Origin: Luteolibacter rhizosphaerae
GTDB taxonomy: Bacteria > Verrucomicrobiota > Verrucomicrobiia > Verrucomicrobiales > Akkermansiaceae
Length of the DNA stretch: 64,000 nucleotides
Assembly: GCF_025950095.1 (NCBI RefSeq)
Contig: NZ_JAPDDR010000019.1
Location: 1-64,000 of the forward strand
Direction: 5' to 3'
Part shown: in pieces, positions 16,607-25,141 of the stretch
Position numbering within the stretch: the stretch's first letter is position 1
Layout: each line of letters opens with the position of its first letter
Position numbers and translations under genes: made by a program
The notes under the pieces: model-generated
What the model was told of the DNA's origin: nothing
Databases searched by the model: none
What the model saw: the letters and a program-made list of their open reading frames with translations, nothing else

Positions 16607-17919
16607 CACAGGGATTGGAGAACGGTTTTGAGAATCGCGAGCGCCTCGTCGACTTCGCTGTCGGAGACGTTGAGCGGTGGGAGAAGGCGGATCGTTTCGG
16701 GGCCGGCGGGAGGAACAAGCAGTCCCGCTTCCAGCAGCTTGCCGCAGACGTAGCCTGCAGGCAGCTTGCCTTCCGGCACTTCGAACTTCGAGACATCCAG
16801 CCCGATGCCGAGCAGCAGGCCGATGCCGCGCACCTCGGTAATCACCGGCAGATTCCAAGCCGCGATCTGCTCCCGGATCCGCTGCTCTTGCTTCAACACA
16901 TGCGCGCCCAGATCTTGCTCAGCGATTTCCGCGAGAACAGCGAGCGATGCCGCGCAGGCCAGCGGATTGCCACCATAGGTGGTGCCGTGGGAACCTGCCC
17001 CCATCAGCGAAGCGAGGGTCTTCCCGGAGGCATCGATGGCTCGCTCGGAAAGCCAGAAGGCACCGATGGGGAAACCGCCACCCATGCCCTTGGCCCAGGA
17101 GATGGCATCTGGCTGCACTTCGGGTGCGATCGCCCGCCAGGCCATCGGCTGGCCGCAGCGGCCGAAGCCGGTCTGCACCTCGTCCAGCATCAGCAGCAGG
17201 TCATGCTTCTTGCATAGCGCGGCCACACCCCGCAGGAATTCCGGCGTCACGACGTTCACGCCGCCTTCGCCTTGGATCGGCTCTAACAGGATCGCCACGG
17301 TCTCGGGTGCGATTGCCGCTTCCAGCCCCGCCAGATCATTCAGCGGCAGATGCCGGAAGCCGGGCAGCATCGGGTCGAAGCCTTCCTTCACCTTGTCCTG
17401 ACCGGTGGCATTGATGCCGCCGAGCGTCCGGCCGTGGAAGGACTTCGTGAAGCTGATCACCTCGTAGCGCGGCGAGCCATCCGGCAGGGGCCGCGCGTGG
17501 CCGAAGCGCCGCGCCGTCTTGATCAGGCCGTCGTTGGATTCAGCGCCAGAGTTCGCGAAGAACACCTTGCCCGGCAGCTTCACGTGGTCTTCCACGATCA
17601 CCCGCGCCAGCTCTCCCTGCTGCGGCACGGAGTAGAGGTTGGAGACATGCATCAGCGTCCCGGCTTGCTCGCGGATCGCCTCCACCAGCCGCGGCGGGCA
17701 GTGGCCCAGCGCGCAGACCGCGATGCCGGTGCAGAAATCCAGGTAGCTTTTCCCGGCGTCATCCCACACGCGGGTGCCTTCGCCGCGGACCAGCGTGACG
17801 GGGAAGCGGGCATAGGTGGGCAGGACGTGGCTCATGGGAAAGGGGCGGACGCTAGCGGTCTTCACGGGATTGGCAAACCGGGAAATTGCGGCGGATTGGT
17901 CGGATAGAGTGGCATTCAT
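16606..17919 (-). CDS. argD: acetylornithine aminotransferase (class III, PLP)
   Basis: The 437-residue PLP enzyme converts N-acetylglutamate semialdehyde to acetylornithine. Class III features are NSGAES (123-128), FHGRTLGG (161-168), DEVQTGFGR (246-254) and the PLP Lys277 in SWAKGMGGG. The start at 17919 overlaps the EamA stop as ATGA, a 4-nt overlap supporting it. A second ATG at 17835 (MSHVLPTYARFP) is where most homologues begin, so the 28-residue N-terminal extension may not be translated. It is coupled at its 3' end to argF. Confidence 0.94.
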   Translation of the reverse strand: MNATLSDQSAAISRFANPVKTASVRPFPMSHVLPTYARFPVTLVRGEGTRVWDDAGKSYLDFCTGIAVCALGHCPPRLVEAIREQAGTLMHVSNLYSVPQQGELARVIVEDHVKLPGKVFFANSGAESNDGLIKTARRFGHARPLPDGSPRYEVISFTKSFHGRTLGGINATGQDKVKEGFDPMLPGFRHLPLNDLAGLEAAIAPETVAILLEPIQGEGGVNVVTPEFLRGVAALCKKHDLLLMLDEVQTGFGRCGQPMAWRAIAPEVQPDAISWAKGMGGGFPIGAFWLSERAIDASGKTLASLMGAGSHGTTYGGNPLACAASLAVLAEIAEQDLGAHVLKQEQRIREQIAAWNLPVITEVRGIGLLLGIGLDVSKFEVPEGKLPAGYVCGKLLEAGLLVPPAGPETIRLLPPLNVSDSEVDEALAILKTVLQSL

Positions 17920-18836
17920 GGTTCGGAGACAGGGGTTAGGGATGGCGTGGCAGGGGCGGCAGCAGGCTTGGTTTTCCCCGCGGCCACCCGCCAAGTGGCG
18001 AGCAAGGTCAGCGCGGCACCCGCGAGCTCGATCAGCGTGAAACGCTCGCCGAAGATCAGGAAGGCCCCCGCCGCGGTTACCAGCGGCAGCAGCATCTGGA
18101 TGGAGGAGCCCTGCGAAACCGGCATCGTGCGATAGGCGTTCGTCATCACCAGTTGGGAGACGCCCACGATGATCGCCGCCGCGATCAGGGCCCCGTGCCC
18201 CAGCGGCGGCAGCTCGCCCACATGATTCGCCCGCAGCGGCAGGGCCAGCAGGATGCTGTAGAAGCATTGGGAGGCATAGATGGTTCCGGCGTGCTCGGTC
18301 GCCCGCAGCTTCCGGATCAGCACCACCACGATGCCCGCGCCCACCGCCCCGGCCAGCGCCACCAGATCCCAGCCCGAGAATCCCCGCGAGGCATCCCCGC
18401 CCACGAAGATCGCCAGCCCGGCGAAACCCGCGAACATCCACAGTAGCGCCTGCCGGGAGACCTTTTCCTTCAGCCACCACGCCGCGATCAGCGTGGCGAA
18501 GATCGGGTAGGTCAGGTTCAGCACCACCGCCCGGGATGCCCCCAGGGTCGCGATCGTCAGGTAGAAGGCCGCGATGCTCAGCGCACCGATGATGCCCCGC
18601 AGCGCCACCAGCCGGCTGCCGATTAGCGCTTTCATCGAGAGCCCCCGGCCGAATCCGTAGAGCGCAGCCACCATTAGCATCCCGAAGCTGCCACGATACA
18701 GCGCCGCCATCCAGCCATCTGCCGCAGGCAGGTGGAGGCTGAGAGCGCGGAGGAGCAGGGTGTTCGCGGCGAAGAGGATCACCGAGAGCAGCATCATCAG
18801 CAGCCCGCGCGGGTCAGGGGATTCGGTTGGTTTCAT
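17916..18836 (-). CDS. EamA/DMT-family membrane transporter
   Basis: The 306-residue integral membrane protein has about ten hydrophobic helices arranged as two EamA repeats (about 10-140 and 155-290). The conserved glycine/proline ends are visible (NLTYPIFATLIAAWWLKEK in repeat 1; SSIQMLLPLVTAAGAFLIFGE in repeat 2). EamA proteins export or import small metabolites, often amino acids. It overlaps argD by 4 nt, so it probably moves an arginine-pathway metabolite or related amino acid; this is inference from context. A possible 80-codon frame ends just before its start. Confidence 0.9.
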   Translation of the reverse strand: MKPTESPDPRGLLMMLLSVILFAANTLLLRALSLHLPAADGWMAALYRGSFGMLMVAALYGFGRGLSMKALIGSRLVALRGIIGALSIAAFYLTIATLGASRAVVLNLTYPIFATLIAAWWLKEKVSRQALLWMFAGFAGLAIFVGGDASRGFSGWDLVALAGAVGAGIVVVLIRKLRATEHAGTIYASQCFYSILLALPLRANHVGELPPLGHGALIAAAIIVGVSQLVMTNAYRTMPVSQGSSIQMLLPLVTAAGAFLIFGERFTLIELAGAALTLLATWRVAAGKTKPAAAPATPSLTPVSEP

Positions 18837-18840
18837 CGGA

Positions 18841-19083
18841 TCATCGTTGGATCCGGAAACGGCGGGCGCGGCGAAAGGGAATCAGCTCTTCCTCCGGGGG
18901 GCCCAGGGCCGCGTCCGGAGGTGGCTTGGTGCCATCAAGCTCCGAACGCGCCGACGCGCCAAATGGCGCGGGCGGTAAGTCGGGCAGCTTTGCGAAGGTT
19001 CGCGGGCACGGGCGGGGAGTGGCAGGAGCAGGGTGGAAAGTCAAGGATACATTGGAACGCCTCTCGTTAGGCCGTGCTTGCAT
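18841..19083 (-). CDS. possible small protein upstream of the EamA transporter
   Basis: An open frame of 80 codons runs from ATG 19083 to TGA at 18841, only 4 nt before the EamA ATG, as an operonic gene would. The product is Pro/Arg-rich (FAKLPDLPPAPFGASARS, then EEELIPFRRARRF) and matches no family I know. Its 3' half has GC-rich third codon positions, the 5' half less so. It would overlap the leader region of the divergent lepB. It may be a chance frame in GC-rich DNA. Confidence 0.28.
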   Translation of the reverse strand: MQARPNERRSNVSLTFHPAPATPRPCPRTFAKLPDLPPAPFGASARSELDGTKPPPDAALGPPEEELIPFRRARRFRIQR

Positions 19084-19114
19084 GCACGCCGCCCCGTGCC
19101 GACACTGCCGCCCG

Positions 19115-20314
19115 ATGTTCGCGCCGAAATGGAAGAAAGAGGCGAAGCTCTTGTACAAGGGGGCGAAGAAATACATTCACTACAAGCGCGACCTGCTGAA
19201 GGAAGATCGCATTGAGGAGATCGAGTCGCGCCGCGCCGATTTGCTCGAGGCCATCAAGGCGAATGACAAGGCCAAGGCCGAGGAAGCCTCCAAGCAGCTC
19301 CGCAACACCTGCGAGAAGGCGCTGCCGAATTTCCCGCAGCAGAGTGCGTGGGAGGAGAACGTGGAAGTGATCTTCGTCGCCCTGGTCGTCGCCCTCGGTC
19401 TGCGCGCCTACGTGGTGCAGCCCTTCCGCATTCCGACGAATTCGATGCAGCCGACCCTGAACGGCATCAACATCACCGCGGAAGACGGTTACGAGGCCCC
19501 GTGGTTCGGCAAGCGCGCGGCGGATTTCGTCCTGCGTGGCCGCTCGCATACTCATATCGTGGCAGAGAACGACTGCAAGGTGACGGGCGTGCGGGACAAA
19601 TCGTGGTTTCTCTTCACCCGCACCGAAGTCAGCTTCAGCGATGGCAGCAAAGTGAAGATCGCAGCCCCTGAGAGCGAAACCATGCGGGCGCTGAAGATCT
19701 ATCCCATCCGCAATCCCAAGACCGGACAGGTGGAGTTCGATCGCAGCTTCGAAAAGGGTAAAACCATCCTCAATGGGACCATCGATGCCGGCGATCTGGT
19801 CCTTGTAGATAAGGTTTCCTACCATTTCCGCACGCCGACGCGCGGCGAGGTCTTCGTATTCGACACCCGCGGCATTCCGACTGGTGGCCGCGATGCCGCC
19901 CGCATGGGCGATCAGGCGGAGGGCACGCACTACATCAAGCGCCTCGCCGGCGTCCCCGGAGACACGCTCTCCATCGCTCCGCCCAATCTCTGGGTAAACG
20001 GGAAGATTGCCCAAGAGCCCGGGATTCAGCGCGTGATTCAGGCGGAGGGTCTTTACAAGCGACTGAATCCGAATGGTTACGAGATCGCCCGCGGGGATTT
20101 GAATCATCCTCGGCCCTTGGGCGCGATCAACCAGCAGTTCCATCTGAAGGACCAAGCGCCTCCCGGCCTGCGCGAGTACGCCGCGCTGGGCGATAACACC
20201 GGGAATTCCTTGGATTCGCGCTACTGGGGCTCCGTGAAGGAGTTCAACCTCGCAGGCCCCGCCCTGTTCTCGCTCTGGCCCATCACCAGCGGGCATTGGG
20301 GCTTCATCCGCTGA
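19115..20314 (+). CDS. lepB: signal peptidase I
   Basis: The 399-residue protein cleaves signal peptides of exported proteins. It begins with a charged, probably coiled-coil region (1-80), then one membrane helix (about 82-101), then the catalytic domain: Ser110 in RIPTNSMQPTL and Lys275 in HYIKRLAGVPGD. The late GDNTGNSLDSRYWG box is also canonical. A long insert (about 118-225) separates the serine and the DKVSYHFR box. The start ATG at 19115 (MFAPKWKKEAKLL) fits the hydrophilic N-terminus; ATG 19082 is an in-frame alternative adding 11 residues. The many secreted proteins in this window would depend on this enzyme. Confidence 0.92.
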   Translation: MFAPKWKKEAKLLYKGAKKYIHYKRDLLKEDRIEEIESRRADLLEAIKANDKAKAEEASKQLRNTCEKALPNFPQQSAWEENVEVIFVALVVALGLRAYVVQPFRIPTNSMQPTLNGINITAEDGYEAPWFGKRAADFVLRGRSHTHIVAENDCKVTGVRDKSWFLFTRTEVSFSDGSKVKIAAPESETMRALKIYPIRNPKTGQVEFDRSFEKGKTILNGTIDAGDLVLVDKVSYHFRTPTRGEVFVFDTRGIPTGGRDAARMGDQAEGTHYIKRLAGVPGDTLSIAPPNLWVNGKIAQEPGIQRVIQAEGLYKRLNPNGYEIARGDLNHPRPLGAINQQFHLKDQAPPGLREYAALGDNTGNSLDSRYWGSVKEFNLAGPALFSLWPITSGHWGFIR

Positions 20315-20375
20315 ATACCGCAAATGCACGCATGGCCAAGATGGCATTTCATGTGCATTGTTTTGCAACTTCCCC

Positions 20376-21212
20376 ATGACCGATTCCGCTGAGATCACGC
20401 GACAGGCGAAATCGAATCTCGCCTTCGCGCTCCAGATTCTTCCCAAGGAGAGGCGGGAGGGGATGGTGACCTTTTACGCGTTTTGTCGCGTAGTGGATGA
20501 CCTTGCGGATGACCCTGCGCGCCCGCTCGCAGAGCGTGAGGCTGGCCTCGCCGCATGGAAAGACGGGCTGGAAAACGGCTTTGCCGATCCCGACCCGCTG
20601 CAGGCCGAGGTTGTCGCGCTCATGAAGCGCCACTCGATTCCGGCCCACCTGCTCACCGCGATCATCGACGGTTGTCTCATGGATCTCCATCCCCAGCGTT
20701 TCGGCACTTGGGAGGATCTCTCGCAATATACTTACAAGGTTGCCTGCGCCGTCGGCCTTGCTTCGCTGAAAGTCTTCGGCGCGGAAGATCCTGCTTCGGA
20801 GCGCTACGCCGTCGCCCTCGGTCACGCCCTGCAGCTGACGAATATCCTGCGGGATGTCGGTGAAGACCTTTCAAACGGCGTGCGCATCTACCTGCCGCTG
20901 GCGGATCTGGCCCGCTTCCAATACACCGAGCGTGATCTGATCGGCCGCGTTTACGATGGCCGCTTCGTGGCCCTCATGAATTACGAGGCGGACCGCGCCT
21001 TGGCCTTTTATCAGGAGGCGCTGGATGCCATGCCGAAGAGCGATGCCAAGGCGCTCGTGCCTGCGGAAATCATGCGCTCCATCTACCAGACCCTGTTGGA
21101 GAAGATGCGCCGCGGCGGATTCAAGGTTTTCGACCGCCGTTACAGCCTCTCGAAGGCCCGGAAGATGGCGATCTTCTCGAAGCATTTCTTGCGCCTCGGC
21201 GAGACGGCTTGA
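20376..21212 (+). CDS. squalene/phytoene synthase family protein (HpnD-like)
   Basis: The 278-residue trans-isoprenyl diphosphate synthase joins two C15 or C20 prenyl diphosphates head to head. The two Asp-rich Mg sites are intact: VVDDLADD (about 39-46) and ILRDVGEDLSNGRVYLP-type, here LTNILRDVGEDLSNGVRIYLP. It also has FYAFCRVVDD and the terminal LLEKMRRGGFKVFDRRYSLSKARK. Length and motifs best fit presqualene diphosphate synthase (HpnD) or a bacterial phytoene synthase; no hopanoid or carotenoid partner gene is adjacent. The start is the ATG at 20376; the upstream TTG adds six residues. Confidence 0.87.
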   Translation: MTDSAEITRQAKSNLAFALQILPKERREGMVTFYAFCRVVDDLADDPARPLAEREAGLAAWKDGLENGFADPDPLQAEVVALMKRHSIPAHLLTAIIDGCLMDLHPQRFGTWEDLSQYTYKVACAVGLASLKVFGAEDPASERYAVALGHALQLTNILRDVGEDLSNGVRIYLPLADLARFQYTERDLIGRVYDGRFVALMNYEADRALAFYQEALDAMPKSDAKALVPAEIMRSIYQTLLEKMRRGGFKVFDRRYSLSKARKMAIFSKHFLRLGETA

Positions 21213-21246
21213 ATATTGGTGCATCGTCACCGTCCCAAAGGCCGCA

Positions 21247-21696
21247 ATGAAAGTGCTTCTCGCCCTGCCCTTCGTTCTCGTTTGTGCCTCCTGCGTCTAT
21301 CCGGAGCCTTACCCCGAACCACGGTCGCCTTACTATCGTCCGGACGGCTCGCGCTATGCGCCTTACGATCGCGGTCCCGGCCCGGGACCGGGTCCTGATT
21401 CGGACTACGGCACGGAATCCGGCCGTTACCAACCTCTCGATGAGCAGGGCACCGGTCCCCGCCAGCCTGACACGCGTCCGGCTCCGGCACCGCGTATTGA
21501 AGACGATTTCGATCCCCAACCCCCGGCCCCGCAGCAGCCGAAGCCACGTCCGGAATACCCGGTCGCGGAGGCTACCGAAACCGCCGGTCGCGTCCTTAGC
21601 CCCTATCCTCCCTACAACGTAATCGACGTGGAAGGATTCAAGAGCGGCGCTCTTGCGAAGGACCCATCGAACGGGAAGATCTTCCGGGTCCCCTGA
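21247..21696 (+). CDS. proline-rich lipoprotein
   Basis: The 149-residue protein starts at ATG 21247. It has a lipoprotein signal, MKVLLALPFVLVCASC, with Cys16. The mature part is low-complexity, rich in Pro, Tyr, Arg and Asp (YPEPYPEPRSPYYRPDGS, RGPGPGPGPDSD), with a folded-looking C-terminus (SPYPPYNVIDVEGFKSGALAKDPSNGKIFRVP). The terminal block resembles the end of other verrucomicrobial lipoproteins, but I cannot name the family. It follows the prenyl synthase by 34 bp and may be co-transcribed. Confidence 0.72.
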   Translation: MKVLLALPFVLVCASCVYPEPYPEPRSPYYRPDGSRYAPYDRGPGPGPGPDSDYGTESGRYQPLDEQGTGPRQPDTRPAPAPRIEDDFDPQPPAPQQPKPRPEYPVAEATETAGRVLSPYPPYNVIDVEGFKSGALAKDPSNGKIFRVP

Positions 21697-21959
21697 GCAG
21701 ACTCGTGATCGGGTGGGCCGGTGAGGCCCGGGATGGAATCTCCCCCATGAGAGGGAGGTGAATTGCGCTCTTGATGCGCGATTCGCGGGAAAATAGCCGC
21801 CTCGCAGGGCTGTTAGGGCCATCGGCTTTGCCAGTCCCGGGCGGGTATGAACCTTGAGGCTGTCTCCCGGCCCCAAGAGCCGGGTGCAAGCGGAATCCTT
21901 TCCCCATGCCGTCAGATGGCCGGCAGAGGTTTCGCTTCCGAACCCCAACTCCGAAGCCC
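21697..21959 (+). other. 263-bp leader region of the beta-strand-repeat protein
   Basis: No gene. The region is GC-rich and can fold: CCCGGC (21866-21871) pairs with GCCGGG (21879-21884) around a 7-nt loop, and GGCTGTTAGGGCC/GGCTTTGCC segments lie near 21807-21835. I compared it with cobalamin, glycine and cyclic-di-GMP riboswitch cores and found no match. It probably holds the promoter and a structured 5' untranslated region. Confidence 0.4.
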
Positions 21960-24900
21960 ATGAAACCCGAGCGTAATTGCCTCGCCGTGACCCTGCCCCG
22001 CTGGTCCGGCATCTTCGCCGCCCTTCTCAGTTCCGCCGCCTATTCGGCCGTTTGGGACGGGGCCGCGCCCGCCAATTTCAATGACGCACCCAGTTGGGAT
22101 ACCAACGTGGTGCCTGTCGCCGCGGAAACCGCCACACTGTCAAACGGTGGCACCATCCAGGTCCCTGCCGGGGTGACCGCACCGGCCACGGGTGCCTTGG
22201 GTGCCTTCACCGTTTCTAACGGAACGCTCTCCGTGTCCGGGGGCACGCTCACCATGGGGGCGAATATCTCCCTCGGTGCCACCGGCACGCTCGATGTCGG
22301 GAGCGGCACCGTTACCGGCTCCACCATCGGCGCTTCGGGCATCGCCTCGAATGGCGGCCTCGCCACCAGCGCCGCAGGCGGCGCGTGGTCCATCAGTGGC
22401 GGGATCGTGAATCTGAATGGCATCTCCGGCAGTCACGGCGGCAATCATGGGATCAGCGGCGGGAGCGTCTCGACCTTGGATTTCCGTAACAGCGGCGGCA
22501 CCACCATCACTCTCTCCGGCGGCACCTTGGTTCCGGGGAAGGTCACCGCGGGTAGCAGCGGCACGGGCACCATCGTCGTCAGCGGCACCGGGATCGTGAA
22601 CCAGAACATCGCCGGGCAAGCAGCGAGCGGTAGCAACAACGAGCTCTGGATCGGCAACAATGCCTCGACCGGCACGATCACTCTGAAGGATAGCGGCCAG
22701 TGGAACTACACCTTCTACAATGCGAATAGCTCGGTGAACTTCGGTCGCGGCGCGGGCAATCACGTCTTCAACATTCAGGACAGCGCCAGCTTCACCACCG
22801 CGGCGGGAACCGGGGCGCTCAAGGCGATCGACGTCGGTACCACCAACGCGGGCTCGCGGTGCACGGTGAACCTGAATGGCGGCACCATGACCGTGCTCGG
22901 CTTCACCAAGAGCACGGGTACCGGCGTGATCAATGCGAACGGCACGCTCCTCAAGGCCGCCGGCTTCAGCACGAACTTCTTCAATGGCTTCAGCGGCACC
23001 GGCGGCGAGGCGAACACCAGCAACTCCGTCAACCTGCTCGCCGGCGGCCTGAAGTTCGATACCAACGGCTCCGATGTCACCATCACCAACGTGCTCTCCG
23101 GCACGGGCGGCTTGCAGAAGCTGGGAGCCGGACTGCTCACCCTGAGCGGGAACAGCACCTACACCGGTAACACCACGGTGAGCGAGGGCCAGCTCACCAT
23201 GAACTCCGCCTCCTTGGCCGATGGCAGCACGCTCACGGTGGCTACCGATGCCGTGGTGAATCTCGCCCACGGGATCGAGGACATCGTCGGCTCGCTGGTG
23301 GTGGATGGCGTGACTTACAGCTCAGGCACCGTCGGCTCCTTCGAATCCACCGCCACGGTCCAGCTTCCGCAGTTTCTGGGTCTTGGCAAAATCCGCATCG
23401 GCCCTCCGCCGCTTGGCCGCAATCTCGTCTGGACCGGAGCCACCTCCGAGTTCTGGACCACCCTCTTCGCGGATGAGAACTTCACCGTGGCAGGCACTCC
23501 GACTGCCTACCAGGCGAACGATCATGTGCTCTTTGATGATAGCAGCGCCGTGAACACCGTGTTGCTCTCCGGTAATGTTCAAGCCGGCGTCATCACCTTC
23601 AACGGCGCTGCAAACTACACCATCGATGGCACCTCTTCCGGGATCTCGGGCGAAGCTTCCATCGTGAAGAATAGCACCGGCTCGCTCACGCTCGGTGGCA
23701 CGAGCAGCAATTTCACCGGCACGATCGCGGTGAATGCAGGCCTGCTCGTGAAGGCCGATAACAACTCTTTCGGCCTTACTTCCGGCATCACGATCGCGAA
23801 CGGTGCGCAAGTGAATATTAACGGCAAGGGCTCCAGCTCGATCCACAGCTACACCATCGGCGGCACCGGTCCTTCGGGCAGCGGCGCGATCATCAATACC
23901 GGCGGGGACATCTTCTCCTCCGGCGGCGTGAAGAACCTCACCCTCACCGCGAACTCCACCATCGGCAGCGATGGCGGGCGCTTCGATGTCGGTGGTGGCG
24001 GCGGCACGATCACCGGGAATGGCCATACCCTAACCAAGGTGGGCAACAGTGCGATGGCCTTCCGCGGCAATGCCAGCGGCACTCCCATCCATTACATCAT
24101 CGCCGGTGGTGCAGCATGGACGGAGAACAGCGCCCTCGGCTTCGGCGGCGCGACCGGCACAGTCACGGTGAAGAACGGCGCACGCGTGGGGAATGTGGGC
24201 GACTTCAGCATTGCCACCCCCGTGATCGTGGAGAGCGGCGGCCGCATCTATAGCAACGGTGGCACCGGCACCTGGACCGGCGCGATCTCGCTGCAGGGTG
24301 AATCGATCATCGATGGCGCGGTGGGTGCCGTTATCATCAATGGCGCTCTCACCGGCACCGCGAACCTCACCAAGACCGGCCCGGCCAACGTGACCTTCGG
24401 GAACATCGGCTACACCGGAAACACCACCGTGGATATGGGCCGCCTGATCCTCGGTGCCGCCACCCTGCCCGATAGCGGTGACGTGGTCGTGGACTCGGAT
24501 GCCACGCTTGAACTCACCCACGGCCTGCAGGACTCCGTCCACACCTTGCGCCTCGGCGGTGTCCCGGCAGCGGCCGGCATCTGGGGCTCCACCACCTCCG
24601 GCGCGGCGAATACCAGCCCTCTGCTCATCGGCTCCGGCACCCTCCTGGTCCTGACCACCGCTTCCTCGCCCTTCGACGACTGGGCGGCCGCCTTGCCGGA
24701 AGGCCAGCGCACCCGCGAAAGCGATCCGGATGGTGACGGCTTAAGCAATCTGGAGGAGTTCCTCTTCGGCACCGATGCCGCGGTGAACACGGGATCCTTG
24801 GTTCAATCCAGCCAGTCCGGGGCCACGCTCGTCATCCGCTGGAATCAGCGCAACTCCGGCGCCAGCTACCAGCTTCAGGAACGTGCTGCCGACCTCGACA

Positions 24901-25040
24901 CGGCATGGCCCGCCAGCGCCATCACCGTGAGCGATGCCGCCGACCAGGCCGCAGTTCCCGCGAACTACACCCGCAAGGAAGCCATCGTGCCCATCGATTC
25001 CGCCCGCAAGTTCGTCCGCGTCAACGCCACCGAACCCTGA
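21960..25040 (+). CDS. autotransporter-associated beta-strand repeat (PATR) surface protein
   Basis: The 1026-residue secreted protein starts at ATG 21960 (signal peptide, about 1-28). Nearly all of it is Gly/Ser/Thr/Asn-rich beta-helix. It includes at least three good PATR units: LQKLGAGLLTLSGNSTYTGN, SIVKNSTGSLTLGG and LTKTGPANVTFGNIGYTGNTT. No C-terminal outer-membrane barrel follows, so it is not a type V autotransporter. Instead the last ~125 residues form a module: DDWAAALP, DPDGDGLSNLEEFLFGTD, a beta domain and a terminal KFVRV. The same type of end occurs in two other large proteins in the window. It is probably a cell-surface or extracellular adhesin-like protein. Confidence 0.82.
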   Translation: MKPERNCLAVTLPRWSGIFAALLSSAAYSAVWDGAAPANFNDAPSWDTNVVPVAAETATLSNGGTIQVPAGVTAPATGALGAFTVSNGTLSVSGGTLTMGANISLGATGTLDVGSGTVTGSTIGASGIASNGGLATSAAGGAWSISGGIVNLNGISGSHGGNHGISGGSVSTLDFRNSGGTTITLSGGTLVPGKVTAGSSGTGTIVVSGTGIVNQNIAGQAASGSNNELWIGNNASTGTITLKDSGQWNYTFYNANSSVNFGRGAGNHVFNIQDSASFTTAAGTGALKAIDVGTTNAGSRCTVNLNGGTMTVLGFTKSTGTGVINANGTLLKAAGFSTNFFNGFSGTGGEANTSNSVNLLAGGLKFDTNGSDVTITNVLSGTGGLQKLGAGLLTLSGNSTYTGNTTVSEGQLTMNSASLADGSTLTVATDAVVNLAHGIEDIVGSLVVDGVTYSSGTVGSFESTATVQLPQFLGLGKIRIGPPPLGRNLVWTGATSEFWTTLFADENFTVAGTPTAYQANDHVLFDDSSAVNTVLLSGNVQAGVITFNGAANYTIDGTSSGISGEASIVKNSTGSLTLGGTSSNFTGTIAVNAGLLVKADNNSFGLTSGITIANGAQVNINGKGSSSIHSYTIGGTGPSGSGAIINTGGDIFSSGGVKNLTLTANSTIGSDGGRFDVGGGGGTITGNGHTLTKVGNSAMAFRGNASGTPIHYIIAGGAAWTENSALGFGGATGTVTVKNGARVGNVGDFSIATPVIVESGGRIYSNGGTGTWTGAISLQGESIIDGAVGAVIINGALTGTANLTKTGPANVTFGNIGYTGNTTVDMGRLILGAATLPDSGDVVVDSDATLELTHGLQDSVHTLRLGGVPAAAGIWGSTTSGAANTSPLLIGSGTLLVLTTASSPFDDWAAALPEGQRTRESDPDGDGLSNLEEFLFGTDAAVNTGSLVQSSQSGATLVIRWNQRNSGASYQLQERAADLDTAWPASAITVSDAADQAAVPANYTRKEAIVPIDSARKFVRVNATEP

Positions 25041-25074
25041 GCCATCCCTCGGGCCACCATCATTGCGTCATCCA

Positions 25075-25106
25075 GAAAGCACCGGTCTAAACCGGTGCTT
25101 TCTTTT
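25075..25106 (+). terminator. rho-independent terminator after the PATR protein gene
   Basis: Perfect 12-bp stem GAAAGCACCGGT (25075-25086) / ACCGGTGCTTTC (25091-25102) with tetraloop CTAA, followed by TTTT (25103-25106). It lies 34 bp after the stop. Confidence 0.88.
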
Positions 25107-25141
25107 GTCCGTTAACCTTGCACCCTGCGGAAAGCATCCGA

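Noticed and set aside
21697-21959. Possible cobalamin or cyclic-di-GMP riboswitch before the PATR gene
   Set aside because: GGTGCAA and GCCGGG stretches are present, but the conserved core order of either class is not.
21960-25040. Classification as a true type V autotransporter
   Set aside because: The PATR repeats are typical of autotransporter passengers, but there is no C-terminal beta-barrel; the tail is the shared module instead.
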